A stretch of 64,000 bases of DNA from Clostridiales bacterium (GCA_022787165.1 JALFVL010000042.1:124001-188000); one strand, 5' to 3'. Positions 50,778 to 60,411 are shown, counted from the first letter of the stretch. Translations and numbers: made by a program. Notes: a model not told the origin generated them from the sequence alone.

Positions 50778-51584
50778 ATGGAAAGCCCGCTCTGCTCGAT
50801 TCTTGTCCCCATCTACAATTCCGCCATCGATCTGGTGCCCTGTCTGGAGAGCATCCGGCATCAGAAATACCAGAACCTCGAGATTCTGCTGGTCAACGAT
50901 GGCTCGAGCGACTCCAGCCTGGAAATCTGCCGCATGTATGCGCGGCTTGACCCGCGCATCATCATCATCGACAAGGAAAACTCCGGCGTTTCGGGCACGC
51001 GCAACGTCGCCATCGAGCATGCGACCGGCAAATACCTGCAATTCGTCGATTCCGACGACTATCTCGACGTCAATGCGACGCGCCTGATGGTCGAGGCCAT
51101 GGAGGAAAACCGGGTCGACCTGCTGCTGTGCAACTACTGCTCCGTGACGCGGGACGAGAAGATGCAGGTCTTCGGCTTTCTCCCGCCGGATACCCGGATG
51201 GACAAGGCGCAGTTCGCCCGCTATCTGATGGAGGAGCCGGCAAGCTTCTATTACGGCGTCATGTGGAACAAGCTCTACCGCCGCGACATCATCATGGAGC
51301 ACAACATCCGCTGCAATGAGGAATTCACCTGGTCGGAGGACATGCTCTTCAACCTTGAATACATCCGATATGCCGAGAGCTTCTATTCCCTGCGTACACC
51401 GGTGTATTACTACGTCCGCCAGAAGAAGGGCTCCCTTTCCGCGCAGGTAACGCCCGCGAAGGTGCTCTCTACAAAGGCGTCGCTCTTCAAATACTACAAG
51501 CAGCTCTACATCGACCTCGGCCTCTACGACAAGTACAAGCTCCAGATCTATGCTTATCTCGTCGCGATGGCCAAGGACATGTGA
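50778..51584 (+). CDS. Family 2 glycosyltransferase
   Basis: The 268-residue soluble GT-A enzyme begins LCSILVPIYNSAIDLVPCLESI, has LLVNDGSSDSS near residue 38, NSGVSGTRNVAIEHATGKYLQFVDSDDYL with the DxD metal site (residues about 88-95) and WSEDMLFNLEYI, the usual EDxxF catalytic region. It resembles EpsJ/WfgS-type enzymes of envelope or exopolysaccharide synthesis. At 268 residues it is somewhat short for the family. No other polysaccharide genes are adjacent. Confidence 0.88.
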   Translation: MESPLCSILVPIYNSAIDLVPCLESIRHQKYQNLEILLVNDGSSDSSLEICRMYARLDPRIIIIDKENSGVSGTRNVAIEHATGKYLQFVDSDDYLDVNATRLMVEAMEENRVDLLLCNYCSVTRDEKMQVFGFLPPDTRMDKAQFARYLMEEPASFYYGVMWNKLYRRDIIMEHNIRCNEEFTWSEDMLFNLEYIRYAESFYSLRTPVYYYVRQKKGSLSAQVTPAKVLSTKASLFKYYKQLYIDLGLYDKYKLQIYAYLVAMAKDM

Positions 51585-51659
51585 CAGCCCTCATGGGCGG
51601 GGAGAAACGCAGCTATATCCCCGCAGAGCAGGGCGGTTTGATCCGATCATCAGCATGAC

Positions 51660-51704
51660 ACAAGGAAGGGAGCCCGGGGCAAATGGCCCCGGACTCCCTT
51701 TCTT
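51660..51704. terminator. Two-way terminator between convergent genes
   Basis: AAGGGAG-CCCGGGGC/GCCCCGG-CTCCCTT stem with a T-rich tail (TTTCTTGTG) on the plus strand and a shorter one on the minus strand. Confidence 0.75.
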
Positions 51705-51738
51705 GTGCGTTCAGCCTGTCTCCATGAGAGAAGTGAAA

Positions 51739-52326
51739 TTACTTCTTCTCCTCCGCCTCCTTGGCCTCATCCTCATACATCTTGTAGAGCTGCTTCCAGT
51801 AGCGGTCGTCGTAGCCCTCCCAGAGCGGCTCGACCTTCGAAGCCTCGTTCATGAAGTAGAAGACGTCGCGCCCCAGCTCAAAGCGGCCCTTGTTGGTGTG
51901 CATGTCGATCGTCCACTCGGGCACCTCGGGCACGATGCCCTTCTCGTTCTCCTTCATGATGATGTTCTTGATCTGGTCCGTCGAGCGCTCCTTCTTGCAG
52001 CGGCAGAGGTAGCGGATGGCGTACAGGAAGAAGATCGGGCGGTCGCCGTCGCCGTAGGGGTATTCCTTGCGCAGCTCGTTGCAGGTCTTCACGATGACGC
52101 AGGCGTTCGGGTCGCCGAAGCCAATGTCCTCGATCGGGATAACCATCAGGCGCGTCCACATCTTCTCCTCATGGAAGGGCGAGGTGACGTAGAGCTCGTA
52201 CGCCATACGCATGGCGGTCTGCTCGTCGCCGCGGCGGATGCACTTTTGCAGCGCGGAAATGACCAGATCGGCGCTCAGTCCGTGCTTGGTCTTGGTATAG
52301 GCCCAGGGATCATAATACTCAGCCAT
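51739..52326 (-). CDS. Protein resembling the C-terminal domain of RarA/MgsA, no ATPase domain
   Basis: The 195-residue soluble protein has LSADLVISALQKCIRRGDEQTAMRMAYELY then MWTRLMVIPIEDIGFGDPNACVIVK, which resembles the C-terminal region of RarA/MgsA AAA+ proteins (ISALIKSIRGSDPDAALYYLA and ASEDIGLADP). The ATPase module is absent; the rest (LYAIRYLCRCKKERSTDQIKNIIM, TIDMHTNKGRFELGRDVFYF) matches nothing I know. It is the last gene of a sugar ABC importer operon, 85 bases after the binding-protein gene. Its function is unknown. Confidence 0.7.
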   Translation of the reverse strand: MAEYYDPWAYTKTKHGLSADLVISALQKCIRRGDEQTAMRMAYELYVTSPFHEEKMWTRLMVIPIEDIGFGDPNACVIVKTCNELRKEYPYGDGDRPIFFLYAIRYLCRCKKERSTDQIKNIIMKENEKGIVPEVPEWTIDMHTNKGRFELGRDVFYFMNEASKVEPLWEGYDDRYWKQLYKMYEDEAKEAEEKK

Positions 52327-52410
52327 GTTGTTCTTCCTTTCCTGATTGCATGGAAACAGGGAAAGCACCGAACTGCCTCCCCTGTCCCTGTGAAGCCGTC
52401 AATCCACTGC

Positions 52411-53697
52411 TCAGCGGTTGGCCAGATCGGTCAGCGTCTGCGTGACATCCGCGCCGTGCTCCAGAATGCTCTGGATCGCGGTCGTGGCGTCAGAACGCAG
52501 CGCGGAAGCGCCGTCAAAGCCCGCATAGGTGTAGAAGGCATCCGCCTGAGCGCTCTCGGCCTTCTGCGCCGTGCCGGCGGCAGCCTGCCATTCCGCGGAT
52601 TCAGCGACGGACCTGAGATAGGGCATGAACGCCTCGGAGGTCGTCACCGCGAAGACGTTCTCCGGCTGCTGCAGGTAGCGCAGGAAGAGCCAGGAGGCCA
52701 GGCGCGCGGCTTCATTTCCATTCACGTCCATGATGGCGTAGACGAAGTTCTCGGAGTAGTCGGCCGGCACGTTGGCCCAGCCTTCCTTGCCCTGCGGAAT
52801 CGGCGCGCAGGCCCAATCCATCGTCGTGCCCTCGGGAATCTTGTACTGGATCCACTGCGCCTCGTTGCCGGAGCCGATATACAGCTGCACATCGCCCCTG
52901 CCGAACGGGCCGGAGAAGTAGTAGTCCTCGCCCGCCGTGCGGAAGATGCCGGCGTCGATCTGATCCTTGTACCACTGGATCGCATCGATGGTCGTCTGCA
53001 GGTTGTCGCCGCCGAAGAGGATGTTGCCCTGGGCGTCGGTGTAGCCCGCGCCGGCCTGCGTCGCCAGCGTCGTGAAGGTCTTGAAGGGGTCGTCCCAGCC
53101 GAACGCCGGGCGGCCGGTGATCTCGGTGATCTTCGTGCAGACGTCGACCATCTCGTCCCAGGTGGTCGGCACGCTCAGACCGTTCTCCTCAAAGAACGTC
53201 ACGTTGTAGTACATGACCTCGCCGGAGACGTAGCCCGGGAGGGTGTAGATGCCCGGCTCGGTGTAGGAGGAGCCGAGGTTGACGAAGAAGTCATAGTAGT
53301 CGGACAGGTCGAGGCCGTATTCCTCAGACTCGATGTACGGCGTCAGATCGACGATGCACTGCGCCAGCAGGTAGTCCGGCACATAGGTCGCCTCGGTCAT
53401 GACGACGTTGGGCACGCCCGCGCCCGCGCGGATGGCCGCGATGAGCTGAGTCTCCAGCGCCTCGGTGCCGCCGGAGATGATCTGCACATCGACGGTGATG
53501 CCGTGCTCGGCGCCGACACCGGCGTTGAACGCATCCACCACGGCCTTGAGGTCCGCGTCATAGGTCTCATTGTCCAGCATCTGCCAGAACGTGATGGTGA
53601 TCGGCTCGGTGATCACGCTGTCGATGGACTCAGCCGAGCAGACGGCCGCGCCAAACACCATCAGCACAGCCATCATGAGGGTCAGGAGCTTTTTCAT
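52411..53697 (-). CDS. Sugar ABC importer substrate-binding protein (operon with own ATPase)
   Basis: The 428-residue secreted protein has a signal peptide (MKKLLTLMMAVLMVFGAAVCSA-E) and a family 1 binding-protein fold: ITITFWQMLDNETYDADLKAVVDAFNAG, NVVMTEATYVPDYL, GEVMYYNVTFFEENGLSVPTTWDE. The cysteine before SAE does not sit in a proper lipobox. The ligand is a carbohydrate by family; identity unknown. The start is ATG 53697 with AAGAAGG. Confidence 0.9.
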   Translation of the reverse strand: MKKLLTLMMAVLMVFGAAVCSAESIDSVITEPITITFWQMLDNETYDADLKAVVDAFNAGVGAEHGITVDVQIISGGTEALETQLIAAIRAGAGVPNVVMTEATYVPDYLLAQCIVDLTPYIESEEYGLDLSDYYDFFVNLGSSYTEPGIYTLPGYVSGEVMYYNVTFFEENGLSVPTTWDEMVDVCTKITEITGRPAFGWDDPFKTFTTLATQAGAGYTDAQGNILFGGDNLQTTIDAIQWYKDQIDAGIFRTAGEDYYFSGPFGRGDVQLYIGSGNEAQWIQYKIPEGTTMDWACAPIPQGKEGWANVPADYSENFVYAIMDVNGNEAARLASWLFLRYLQQPENVFAVTTSEAFMPYLRSVAESAEWQAAAGTAQKAESAQADAFYTYAGFDGASALRSDATTAIQSILEHGADVTQTLTDLANR

Positions 53698-53754
53698 GAA
53701 CAATACCTTCTTTCTTGTATTACATAAAGACTGTCACGCGGCCCTGCCGCCTGC

Positions 53755-54591
53755 TCAGCCTTTGATGCCGCCATTTGCCACGCCGGAAATGATCTGCTTG
53801 TGGAAGAGAACGTAGAAGATGACCATGGGGATGACCGTGATGCAGGCCGCCGCCATCAGGTAATGGTAATTGGCAGAGGCCATGTTGCGGAAGGTCATCA
53901 GGCCGGAGGTGATCACCCTGTGCTCGTCGCTGCGCGTGACCATGTTCGGCCACATGAAGGCATTCCACTGGCCGATGAAGGAGAGAATCGCGATCGTGGC
54001 AATCGCGTTCTTGTTCATCGGGATGACGACCTTCCAGAGGAACTTGAAGTCCGGGCAGCAATCGACCTTCGCGGACTTGAACAGCGCCGGGGGCATCTGC
54101 GTGAAATACTCCCGGAGCATGAAGATGTAGAAGCCGTTGGCCAGCGAGGGCAGCGCGATGCCCAGGAACGTATCCAGCAGCCCCAGATCCGCGATCGTCT
54201 CATAGTTCTGGATGATCAGCATCTCTTCCGGAACCATCATGGTCAGCATGAACAGGATGAAAAACACGTTCTTGAAGGGAAACTCGTAGATGGTGAACGC
54301 GTATGCGCCCAGAACCGAGAACAGCAGCGTGCCCGCAACCGAAATCGCGCAGACCGCCAGCGTGTTGCGGTAGTACAGCAGGAACGGCTTGAGATTCCAG
54401 GCATAGGCGTAATTCTCCCACTGCGGCTTTGCCGGGAACCAGATGGGCGGGATGGCGGTCGATTCATACGCCGTCTTGAGCGAGGAGAGCACCATGTAGA
54501 TAAACGGGAAAAACAGGATCAGCGCGCCGATGGTCAGCGCAGCGTATTTGAGCGCTGTCAAAACGGCGCCACGCGTATCTTTGATCTTCAT
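53755..54591 (-). CDS. Sugar ABC importer permease, UgpE/MalG type
   Basis: The 278-residue protein has six helices and the coupling-loop sequence FKSAKVDCCPDFKFLWKVVIP (about 175-195), a variant of EAAxxDGA in which Gly-Ala is Cys-Cys. It forms a heterodimer with the next permease. It follows the other permease at 13 bases. Confidence 0.92.
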   Translation of the reverse strand: MKIKDTRGAVLTALKYAALTIGALILFFPFIYMVLSSLKTAYESTAIPPIWFPAKPQWENYAYAWNLKPFLLYYRNTLAVCAISVAGTLLFSVLGAYAFTIYEFPFKNVFFILFMLTMMVPEEMLIIQNYETIADLGLLDTFLGIALPSLANGFYIFMLREYFTQMPPALFKSAKVDCCPDFKFLWKVVIPMNKNAIATIAILSFIGQWNAFMWPNMVTRSDEHRVITSGLMTFRNMASANYHYLMAAACITVIPMVIFYVLFHKQIISGVANGGIKG

Positions 54592-54604
54592 CCGGGTCCC
54601 TCCG

Positions 54605-55555
54605 TCAATAATAATGCACGAATTTTCTGGAAATCACGCGCTGAAGGATGGTCAGGCTCATGATCACGATCAGGAACAGCACGGCGGCGGCCGCCGCATA
54701 ATTGACCTCGCCGCGCACGAAGAAATAATAATAGATGTAGTAGGCGATCGTGATGGCGCAGTTGCCGGAGCCCGCCGTCTGGGAATTGACGGACGTGAAG
54801 AGCGCGAAGACCTCGTTATACGTCCGGGCGACGTAGATGACGGAGACGATGATCACCATAAAGAAGGTCGGCGAAAGCAGCGGCAGCGTGATGCGAAAGA
54901 GCGTCTTGCCGGGCTTGGCGCAGTCGATCTTCGCAGCCTGGTAGACCTTTTTGTCGATCTTCTGAAGGCCTGCCAGGAAGAGGACGATCTTGAAGGCCAG
55001 GCCGTTCCAGATGCAGAAGATGCACAGCGCCCAAATGACCTTGCTACTGTCCGTCAGCCAGGCGACCGGATCGATCCCGAACAGGCCGAGGAAATAGTTG
55101 ATATAGCCGTGCTGGCTGTGGAACAGCGTATAGAAGACCGTGCCGATGGCGACCGTCGAGGTGACATAGGGCGTGAAGAAGAGCGTCTGGAAGAGGCCCT
55201 GGAGCTGCTTGATGGAATTGAGCATCAGCGCGATGGCCAGCGAGAGGATGACCGTCGCCGGCAGCGCGACGAGAATCAGGATGCCCGTGTTTTTGCAGGC
55301 GAGCCAGAACGTCTTGTCCCCCAGCACATACTTGAAGGAGGCGAGGCCGAAGCCTGTGCCCTTGGAAATGATGTAGACGTATTTCTCATAGAAGGCCGTT
55401 CGCAGCACCGCCAGCATCGGATAGAACACGAAGAGCACGAAGATGATCAGCGGCGGAAGCAGATAGAGCCAGGCCTTCGGGCTGGCGACGAGCAGCTCCC
55501 CGTTCTTGCCCGTGAGCAGGCGGGGCTTTCTCTTTTTCTTTTCTCCGGTTTTCAT
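54605..55555 (-). CDS. Sugar ABC importer permease, UgpA/MalF type
   Basis: The 316-residue protein has six helices and a basic N-terminus ([13 protein letters not shown]). The coupling loop is YQAAKIDCAKPGKTLFRITLPLL (about 220-242). It overlaps the ATPase gene by four bases. Confidence 0.92.
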   Translation of the reverse strand: MKTGEKKKRKPRLLTGKNGELLVASPKAWLYLLPPLIIFVLFVFYPMLAVLRTAFYEKYVYIISKGTGFGLASFKYVLGDKTFWLACKNTGILILVALPATVILSLAIALMLNSIKQLQGLFQTLFFTPYVTSTVAIGTVFYTLFHSQHGYINYFLGLFGIDPVAWLTDSSKVIWALCIFCIWNGLAFKIVLFLAGLQKIDKKVYQAAKIDCAKPGKTLFRITLPLLSPTFFMVIIVSVIYVARTYNEVFALFTSVNSQTAGSGNCAITIAYYIYYYFFVRGEVNYAAAAAVLFLIVIMSLTILQRVISRKFVHYY

Positions 55556-56610
55556 CTGACACGCGCCCCCGTCTTTTCATCGAAGAAGTAGCAGCGGTTC
55601 TCCCGCAGGGTAAGCGAAATGCTGTCGCCCGCGCGCAGCACGGTCGCGGCGTCCGCGATGGCCTTGATCTTCTGGCCAGCCAGCGCAAACTCGATGATCT
55701 GATCCTGACCGCGCTGTTCCACGCGCGTGAGCGTCACGCGCAGCCCGTCGCCGGGCACCCAGGCCTCCGGGCGGATGCCCAGCCGGTAGCTGCCGCTCAG
55801 ACCGGTTTCAAGCGGGAGCGACGTCCCATCCTCCAGCGCGATGCGGCCCTCCCCGGCGCGCACGCTCAGGTAGGAGATCATCGGGTTGCCCAGGAAGGAG
55901 GCGACAAACTCGTTGCAGGGGTTCATGTACATCTCATGAGCGGGCGCGATCTGCTGAACGACGCCCTTCTTCATCAGGACGATCCTGTCCGTGATGCTCA
56001 TGGCCTCCTCCTGATCGTGGGTGACGAAGATCGTCGTGACCTTCGTCTCCTGCTGAATGCGGCGGATTTCCTGACGCATCTCGATGCGCAGGCGCGCGTC
56101 CAGGTTGGAGAGCGGCTCGTCGAGCAGCAGCACCTTCGGCTTCTTGACCAGCGCGCGGGCAATCGCGACGCGCTGCTGCTGTCCGCCGGAGAGCTGGCCC
56201 GGCTTGCGCCTGAGGTATTCCTCGATCTGAACGAGCTTCGCCGTCCGCTGAACCTCCTCGCGGATCTCCTCGCGGGTATAGCGCTTCCCCGTCGCGGGAT
56301 TCCTGATGTTCGTCAGCGGGAAGGCGATATTGTCCGCCACGGTCATGTGCGGATACAGCGCGTAATTCTGGAAGACGAGCCCGATGTTGCGCTCCTCCGG
56401 CATGGCGGCCGTCACATTCTGCTCGCCGAACCAGATTTCTCCCTCGGTGACGTTCTCAAGGCCCGCAAGCATGTAGAGCGTGGTCGATTTGCCGCAGCCA
56501 CTCGGCCCGAGCAGGCCCGTCAGCTCGCCATCCTCAAACGTCAGGTTGAGGCGGTCGACGGCCACGGCATCGTCAAAGCGTTTGGTCAGATCCTTCAGGA
56601 CAATCTTCAT
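55552..56610 (-). CDS. Sugar ABC importer ATP-binding protein, UgpC/MsmK type
   Basis: The 352-residue ATPase has Walker [10 protein letters not shown], signature [15 protein letters not shown], Walker [13 protein letters not shown], switch FVTHDQEEA, and a TOBE-type C-terminal region ([23 protein letters not shown]) as in MalK-like proteins. Such ATPases often serve several sugar importers. It is the first gene of the operon, and the nearby second importer has none. Confidence 0.94.
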   Translation of the reverse strand: MKIVLKDLTKRFDDAVAVDRLNLTFEDGELTGLLGPSGCGKSTTLYMLAGLENVTEGEIWFGEQNVTAAMPEERNIGLVFQNYALYPHMTVADNIAFPLTNIRNPATGKRYTREEIREEVQRTAKLVQIEEYLRRKPGQLSGGQQQRVAIARALVKKPKVLLLDEPLSNLDARLRIEMRQEIRRIQQETKVTTIFVTHDQEEAMSITDRIVLMKKGVVQQIAPAHEMYMNPCNEFVASFLGNPMISYLSVRAGEGRIALEDGTSLPLETGLSGSYRLGIRPEAWVPGDGLRVTLTRVEQRGQDQIIEFALAGQKIKAIADAATVLRAGDSISLTLRENRCYFFDEKTGARVR

Positions 56611-56714
56611 TCTCTTCTGCCTCCATCCTCCGAAGCCGAAAGCCGGGCCGCTGTCCCTCCCGGCGGTGGGCAGTCCGGCAGACGAATCCGGTGGCTTTTC
56701 ACATTGATATCGCT

Positions 56715-56743
56715 ATTATACTGGGTTTTTGCGCACGTTTCAA
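56715..56743 (-). promoter_or_regulatory. Promoter of the sugar ABC operon
   Basis: TTGAAA, 17-base spacer, perfect TATAAT on the minus strand. Two near-identical boxes TATAAT(T)AGCGATA lie about 40 bases apart here: one covers this -10 and extends downstream, the other is upstream of the -35. Confidence 0.8.
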
Positions 56744-56827
56744 GAATTCTATCGCTAATTATACGGGTTATTTGCAAAATATGGTCTCGGCCCGCCTTCC
56801 GCCTTCTCTTTTGCCTCTCGGACAGAG

Positions 56828-56862
56828 AAAAAGGGCGCCCTGCCCTCCCCTGCGGGGAGGGC
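56828..56862 (-). terminator. Rho-independent terminator after the pectin-locus ABC importer
   Basis: GCCCTCCCC-GCA-GGGGAGGGC, then a GGGCGCCC stem and TTTTTC on the minus strand. Confidence 0.8.
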
Positions 56863-56885
56863 AAAAGCGTCCTTTGATCAGGCAA

Positions 56886-57962
56886 TCAGCCCTTGACTGC
56901 GCCCGCCGTCACGCCGTCCATGAACTGGCTCTGGGCAAGGAAGAACACGACCAGAGACGGGACGATGGAAATCAGCGAGACCGCCATGACGCGATTCCAG
57001 GAGAAGCCGGTGTCGGCGTCCATGCTCATGCGCACGAACAGCGTCGCCGGATAGCGGGCCGGAGAGTTGACGTAGAGCAACGGGCCCATGAAGTCGTTGC
57101 TCGACCACATGAACTGGAACAGGCCCGCGGAGACCATCGCCGGCCAGAGCATCGGCACGAGGACGAGCACCAGCGTCTGCATGATGTTGCAGCCGTCGAT
57201 CTTCGCCGCCTCGTCAAGCTCACGCGGGATGTTGCGCATGAACTGAATCAGCATGTAGACGAAATAGGTCTCCTGCGCGAACAGCGAGGGCACGATCAGC
57301 GCGAGGTAGTACGGCGAATCGACCCAGCCGAATTTGCGGTACATCAGGAACTGCGGGATATTCAGCACGACCTGCGGCAGGAAAAGCGTCGCCATCAGCA
57401 GCGCAAAGAGCGCGTTGCGGCCGCGGAAGCGGAAGCGGCCGAAGCCATACGCCGTGATCGTGGAGGAGATGACGGTGAAGAGCACGCGCGGGAGCACATA
57501 CTTGTAGGTATTGAGCATCGCGCGCCAGATATTGATGTCTCCGCCGTAGTCGTTCATCGCGGCGCGATAGCCATCCAGCGTCGGACGCGACGGGATCAGG
57601 CTCAGCGTGGAGAAGATCTCGTTGTTGTCCTTGAAGGTGGCGCTGACCATCCACAGCAGCGGATAGACCATGAACACGCCCACGCCAATGAGGATGACGT
57701 AGCGGATCGTGGTGCTCATCAGATGCTGCACCTTGAGGTTCGCGCGCTTGAACAGGAAGCGGTAGACCACGATAAAGAGCACCAGCGCGCCGAGCATGAG
57801 GTAGAAATTCCTGAGCTGCGCCACGGACTGCGCGAACGCGCCGGGCATGGTCGCGCCCGCCTCCACAGCCGCCGCGTCGGGAATCTGCACCGTGCCGCCG
57901 TAGATGCCCATGCTCAACAGGACAATACTCAGGACGAGGAAGACGATCATCGCAATACTCAC
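56886..57962 (-). CDS. Pectin-locus sugar ABC importer permease, MalG type, extended N-terminus
   Basis: The 358-residue permease has about eight helices: two extra N-terminal ones (residues 3-22 and 52-68, with a variable loop between), then the usual six. The coupling loop is LDEAAKIDGCNIMQTLVLVLVPML. About 80 residues longer than ordinary family members. Last gene of the binding protein-permease-permease group, followed by a terminator. Confidence 0.9.
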   Translation of the reverse strand: MSIAMIVFLVLSIVLLSMGIYGGTVQIPDAAAVEAGATMPGAFAQSVAQLRNFYLMLGALVLFIVVYRFLFKRANLKVQHLMSTTIRYVILIGVGVFMVYPLLWMVSATFKDNNEIFSTLSLIPSRPTLDGYRAAMNDYGGDINIWRAMLNTYKYVLPRVLFTVISSTITAYGFGRFRFRGRNALFALLMATLFLPQVVLNIPQFLMYRKFGWVDSPYYLALIVPSLFAQETYFVYMLIQFMRNIPRELDEAAKIDGCNIMQTLVLVLVPMLWPAMVSAGLFQFMWSSNDFMGPLLYVNSPARYPATLFVRMSMDADTGFSWNRVMAVSLISIVPSLVVFFLAQSQFMDGVTAGAVKG

Positions 57963-57965
57963 GGC

Positions 57966-58916
57966 TTAACCCCTCCCATCGTCGTCGGAATAGTAGACCC
58001 ACTTCTTCTGGCTGGCGAAGGAGATCAGCGTGAGCACCATGACGATCACGAACATGACCCACGCCATCGCGGAGGACATGCCAACCTTGTAATCCTTGAA
58101 CGCCGTGTTGTAGACGATCAGGGAAATGAGCGTCGTCGCGTTGCGCGGGCCGCCCTGGGTGATGATGTACGGGCCGTTGAACTCCTGGAACGCCTGCACA
58201 AGCTGTGTCACCAGGTTGTAGAAGATGACCGGGGAAATGAGCGGGATGGTGATAGAGACGAACTGGCGGGCCTTGGACGCGCCGTCGATGGAGGCCGCCT
58301 CATACAGATCCTCCGGCACGCCCTTGAGCGCCGCGAGGAAGAGCACCATTGCCGAGCCGAATTGCCATACGCGCAGCAGACAGATGATGAACAGCGCCCA
58401 GCTCTTGTCCGCCAGGAAGTTGATCGACTCGAAGCCCAGCATCGTCAGAATCGTGTTGACCACGCCGTCGGACTTGAACAGCGCCTTCCACAGCACCGCA
58501 ATGGCCACGGAGCCGCCCAGAATCGAGGGCACATAATAGGCCGTGCGGAACAGGCCGACGCCCTTGATCTTGAAGTTGAGGATATAGGCGATAAACAGCG
58601 CGAAAATCAGCTTGAGCGGAACCGTCATGAACGCGTAGGCGAAGGTCACCTGCAGCGCCTTGACGTTCTTCGATTTGGTGAAGGCATCGATGTAGTTCTG
58701 GAATCCGACAAAGTGCTGCGCGCCCTTGAACAGGTCATAGTCCGTAAAGCTGTACACGAGCGAAGAGATGAACGGATACAGCTTGAACACGCAAAAGCCG
58801 ATCAGCCACGGCAGGATCAGGAAAAAGCCCATGTATCCCTGCTCAAGCTTGCTCAGGCCCCGGCGGCGCCTTCTCAGATCCGGACGAACCGCAGAAGCCC
58901 CATCCGCTTTCGTCAT
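57966..58916 (-). CDS. Pectin-locus sugar ABC importer permease, UgpA/MalF type
   Basis: The 316-residue permease has six helices after a basic N-terminal tail (RPDLRRRRRGLSKLEQGYMGF). The coupling loop is LYEAASIDGASKARQFVSITIPLI, a clear EAAxxDGA match. It is 3 bases from the next permease. Confidence 0.92.
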   Translation of the reverse strand: MTKADGASAVRPDLRRRRRGLSKLEQGYMGFFLILPWLIGFCVFKLYPFISSLVYSFTDYDLFKGAQHFVGFQNYIDAFTKSKNVKALQVTFAYAFMTVPLKLIFALFIAYILNFKIKGVGLFRTAYYVPSILGGSVAIAVLWKALFKSDGVVNTILTMLGFESINFLADKSWALFIICLLRVWQFGSAMVLFLAALKGVPEDLYEAASIDGASKARQFVSITIPLISPVIFYNLVTQLVQAFQEFNGPYIITQGGPRNATTLISLIVYNTAFKDYKVGMSSAMAWVMFVIVMVLTLISFASQKKWVYYSDDDGRG

Positions 58917-58944
58917 GAATCTCCCCTCCTATCTTTTAGTTGTC

Positions 58945-58961
58945 TGCCCGCCCGGCGGGCA
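58945..58961 (-). other. Hairpin after the pectin-locus binding protein
   Basis: TGCCCGCC-G-GGCGGGCA, a perfect inverted repeat between the binding protein and the first permease; probably an attenuator or mRNA-stability stem. Confidence 0.6.
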
Positions 58962-59036
58962 TCCCTTAAAACCGAAGCGGCCGGGGTATTCGCCTGACCG
59001 CTCCGAAATTATGGGATGATGGGATCAATCGTCGGC

Positions 59037-60302
59037 TTACGCAGCCTCGAGCACCTCGGTGATGCCCTCAACCAGCACCTCGGCGGCCTCCTCGATGGAG
59101 TAATCGCCGTAGGACAGGCCTTCCATCGCGTCGGCGTAGACGCCGTCGCTGTTCTTGAGCGCCGCGGCCTCAAACTGCGGGTCGAGCGTATTCTGGCACC
59201 AGGCCATGACCTTGGCGTTGGCCTCAGCGACGCGGGCGTTGAGCAGGCCCTCGGCCAGGCACAGCGCGTTCGCCTTCGCGGAGAGCGGGATGCCGCGCTG
59301 GCTGTTCATCAGGCGCGCGCCCTCCTCGCTGTTGAGCAGGAACTCGATCAGGCTGGCAGCCAGCTTCTTGTCCGCAGCGGTGTTGGCGATGCACAGCGCC
59401 ATGGAGACCTTCGTGAAGCCGCCCTGGTACTCGCCGATGTCGGTGAAGTAGTCGCCAACGATGAACTCCTGGCCCTCGTTGAGCGCGGCCTCAAACTTGG
59501 AAGCGGAGGAATCCCACTCCCAGATGCCGGCGTACTTGCCTTCCATCCACTTGGGGTTCTTGTCCAGGCTGTCCGCGCCGTCGCCGGTCAGGGTCTGAGC
59601 GGACGGGATGACGTGCGCGTCCTCAAGGCTCTGGATGAAGGCCAGGCCCTCCTCGACTTCCTCAAGCGAGTAGTTGAGCTGACCGTCCACGACCCAGTCC
59701 TTGCCGTACTTGCACTCGAGATAGTGCACCATCAGGATCATCTTGTCGTAGGAGCCCAGCGCCAGCGGATAGCACTCGTCGCCCAGCTTCTCGGCGAAGA
59801 TCGGGCCCGCGGCCATCAGGTCCGCCAGGGTTTTCGGGGTCTCCAGGCCAGCCTTCTCAAAGGTGGTCTTGTTCCAGTAGAAGATACGGCCCGTCATGGA
59901 CACCGGAACCGCCAGCAGCTTGCCGTCGACGGTGCACTGCGCGAGCGCCTTCTCGTTGAACTGGGACAGATCGATCACGTCCGCGACCTCGTTGATGTCG
60001 TAGAACTTGGAGGAGCCGTCCGCATTGGTGAAGGAGAACAGCCAGTTCCAGTTGACCTGGTTGACGTCAAACGCGGAGTCGGACGCAAAATACTGGCTCA
60101 TCTTGTCCTCCCAGCCGGACCACGCGCTGTAGGTGCAGGTGACCTCCGTGCCGGTCGCCGCCTTGAAGGCATCGACAGCCGCCTGGGTCGCCTCGTGACG
60201 CGCGTCGCCGCCCCACCACGAGAAGGTCAATCCATCGGCCATCGCCAGCGCGGCGTTTGCCATCAGCAGCATGGCAAGCAGGCAGACAACAAGTTTCTTC
60301 AT
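59037..60302 (-). CDS. Pectin-locus sugar ABC importer substrate-binding protein
   Basis: The 421-residue secreted protein has a signal peptide (MKKLVVCLLAMLLMANAALA-M) and a family 1 fold: LTFSWWGGDARHEATQAAVDAFKAATG, WNWLFSFTNAD, GRIFYWNKTTFEKAGLETP. The neighbours (GH105, GH28, pectinesterase) suggest pectin or rhamnogalacturonan oligosaccharides as ligand. The start at 60302 follows AAAAAGGAG. No ATPase gene is in its group. Confidence 0.9.
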   Translation of the reverse strand: MKKLVVCLLAMLLMANAALAMADGLTFSWWGGDARHEATQAAVDAFKAATGTEVTCTYSAWSGWEDKMSQYFASDSAFDVNQVNWNWLFSFTNADGSSKFYDINEVADVIDLSQFNEKALAQCTVDGKLLAVPVSMTGRIFYWNKTTFEKAGLETPKTLADLMAAGPIFAEKLGDECYPLALGSYDKMILMVHYLECKYGKDWVVDGQLNYSLEEVEEGLAFIQSLEDAHVIPSAQTLTGDGADSLDKNPKWMEGKYAGIWEWDSSASKFEAALNEGQEFIVGDYFTDIGEYQGGFTKVSMALCIANTAADKKLAASLIEFLLNSEEGARLMNSQRGIPLSAKANALCLAEGLLNARVAEANAKVMAWCQNTLDPQFEAAALKNSDGVYADAMEGLSYGDYSIEEAAEVLVEGITEVLEAA

Positions 60303-60382
60303 TAAGTATTCACTCCTTTTTCTATTTGGAAAGAAGGTTTTCCCCCTCCTCCATTTCCCCAACGAGCATTAAGAATGGGTTA

Positions 60383-60411
60383 ATTATATCATGTGGAATA
60401 AAGCTTGTAAA
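60383..60411 (-). promoter_or_regulatory. Promoter of the pectin-locus importer
   Basis: TTTACA, 17-base spacer, TATAAT with an extended TGA element on the minus strand. Confidence 0.85.

Noticed and set aside
56732-56745. A catabolite (cre) site TGAAACGTGCGCAA near the sugar operon -35.
   Set aside because: The central CG is displaced by one base from the cre consensus and only one half matches.
56691-58997. 768-codon plus-strand frame opposite the pectin-locus permeases.
   Set aside because: Low-complexity Arg/His/Asp/Glu-rich translation and no conserved motif; the permeases on the other strand are unambiguous.
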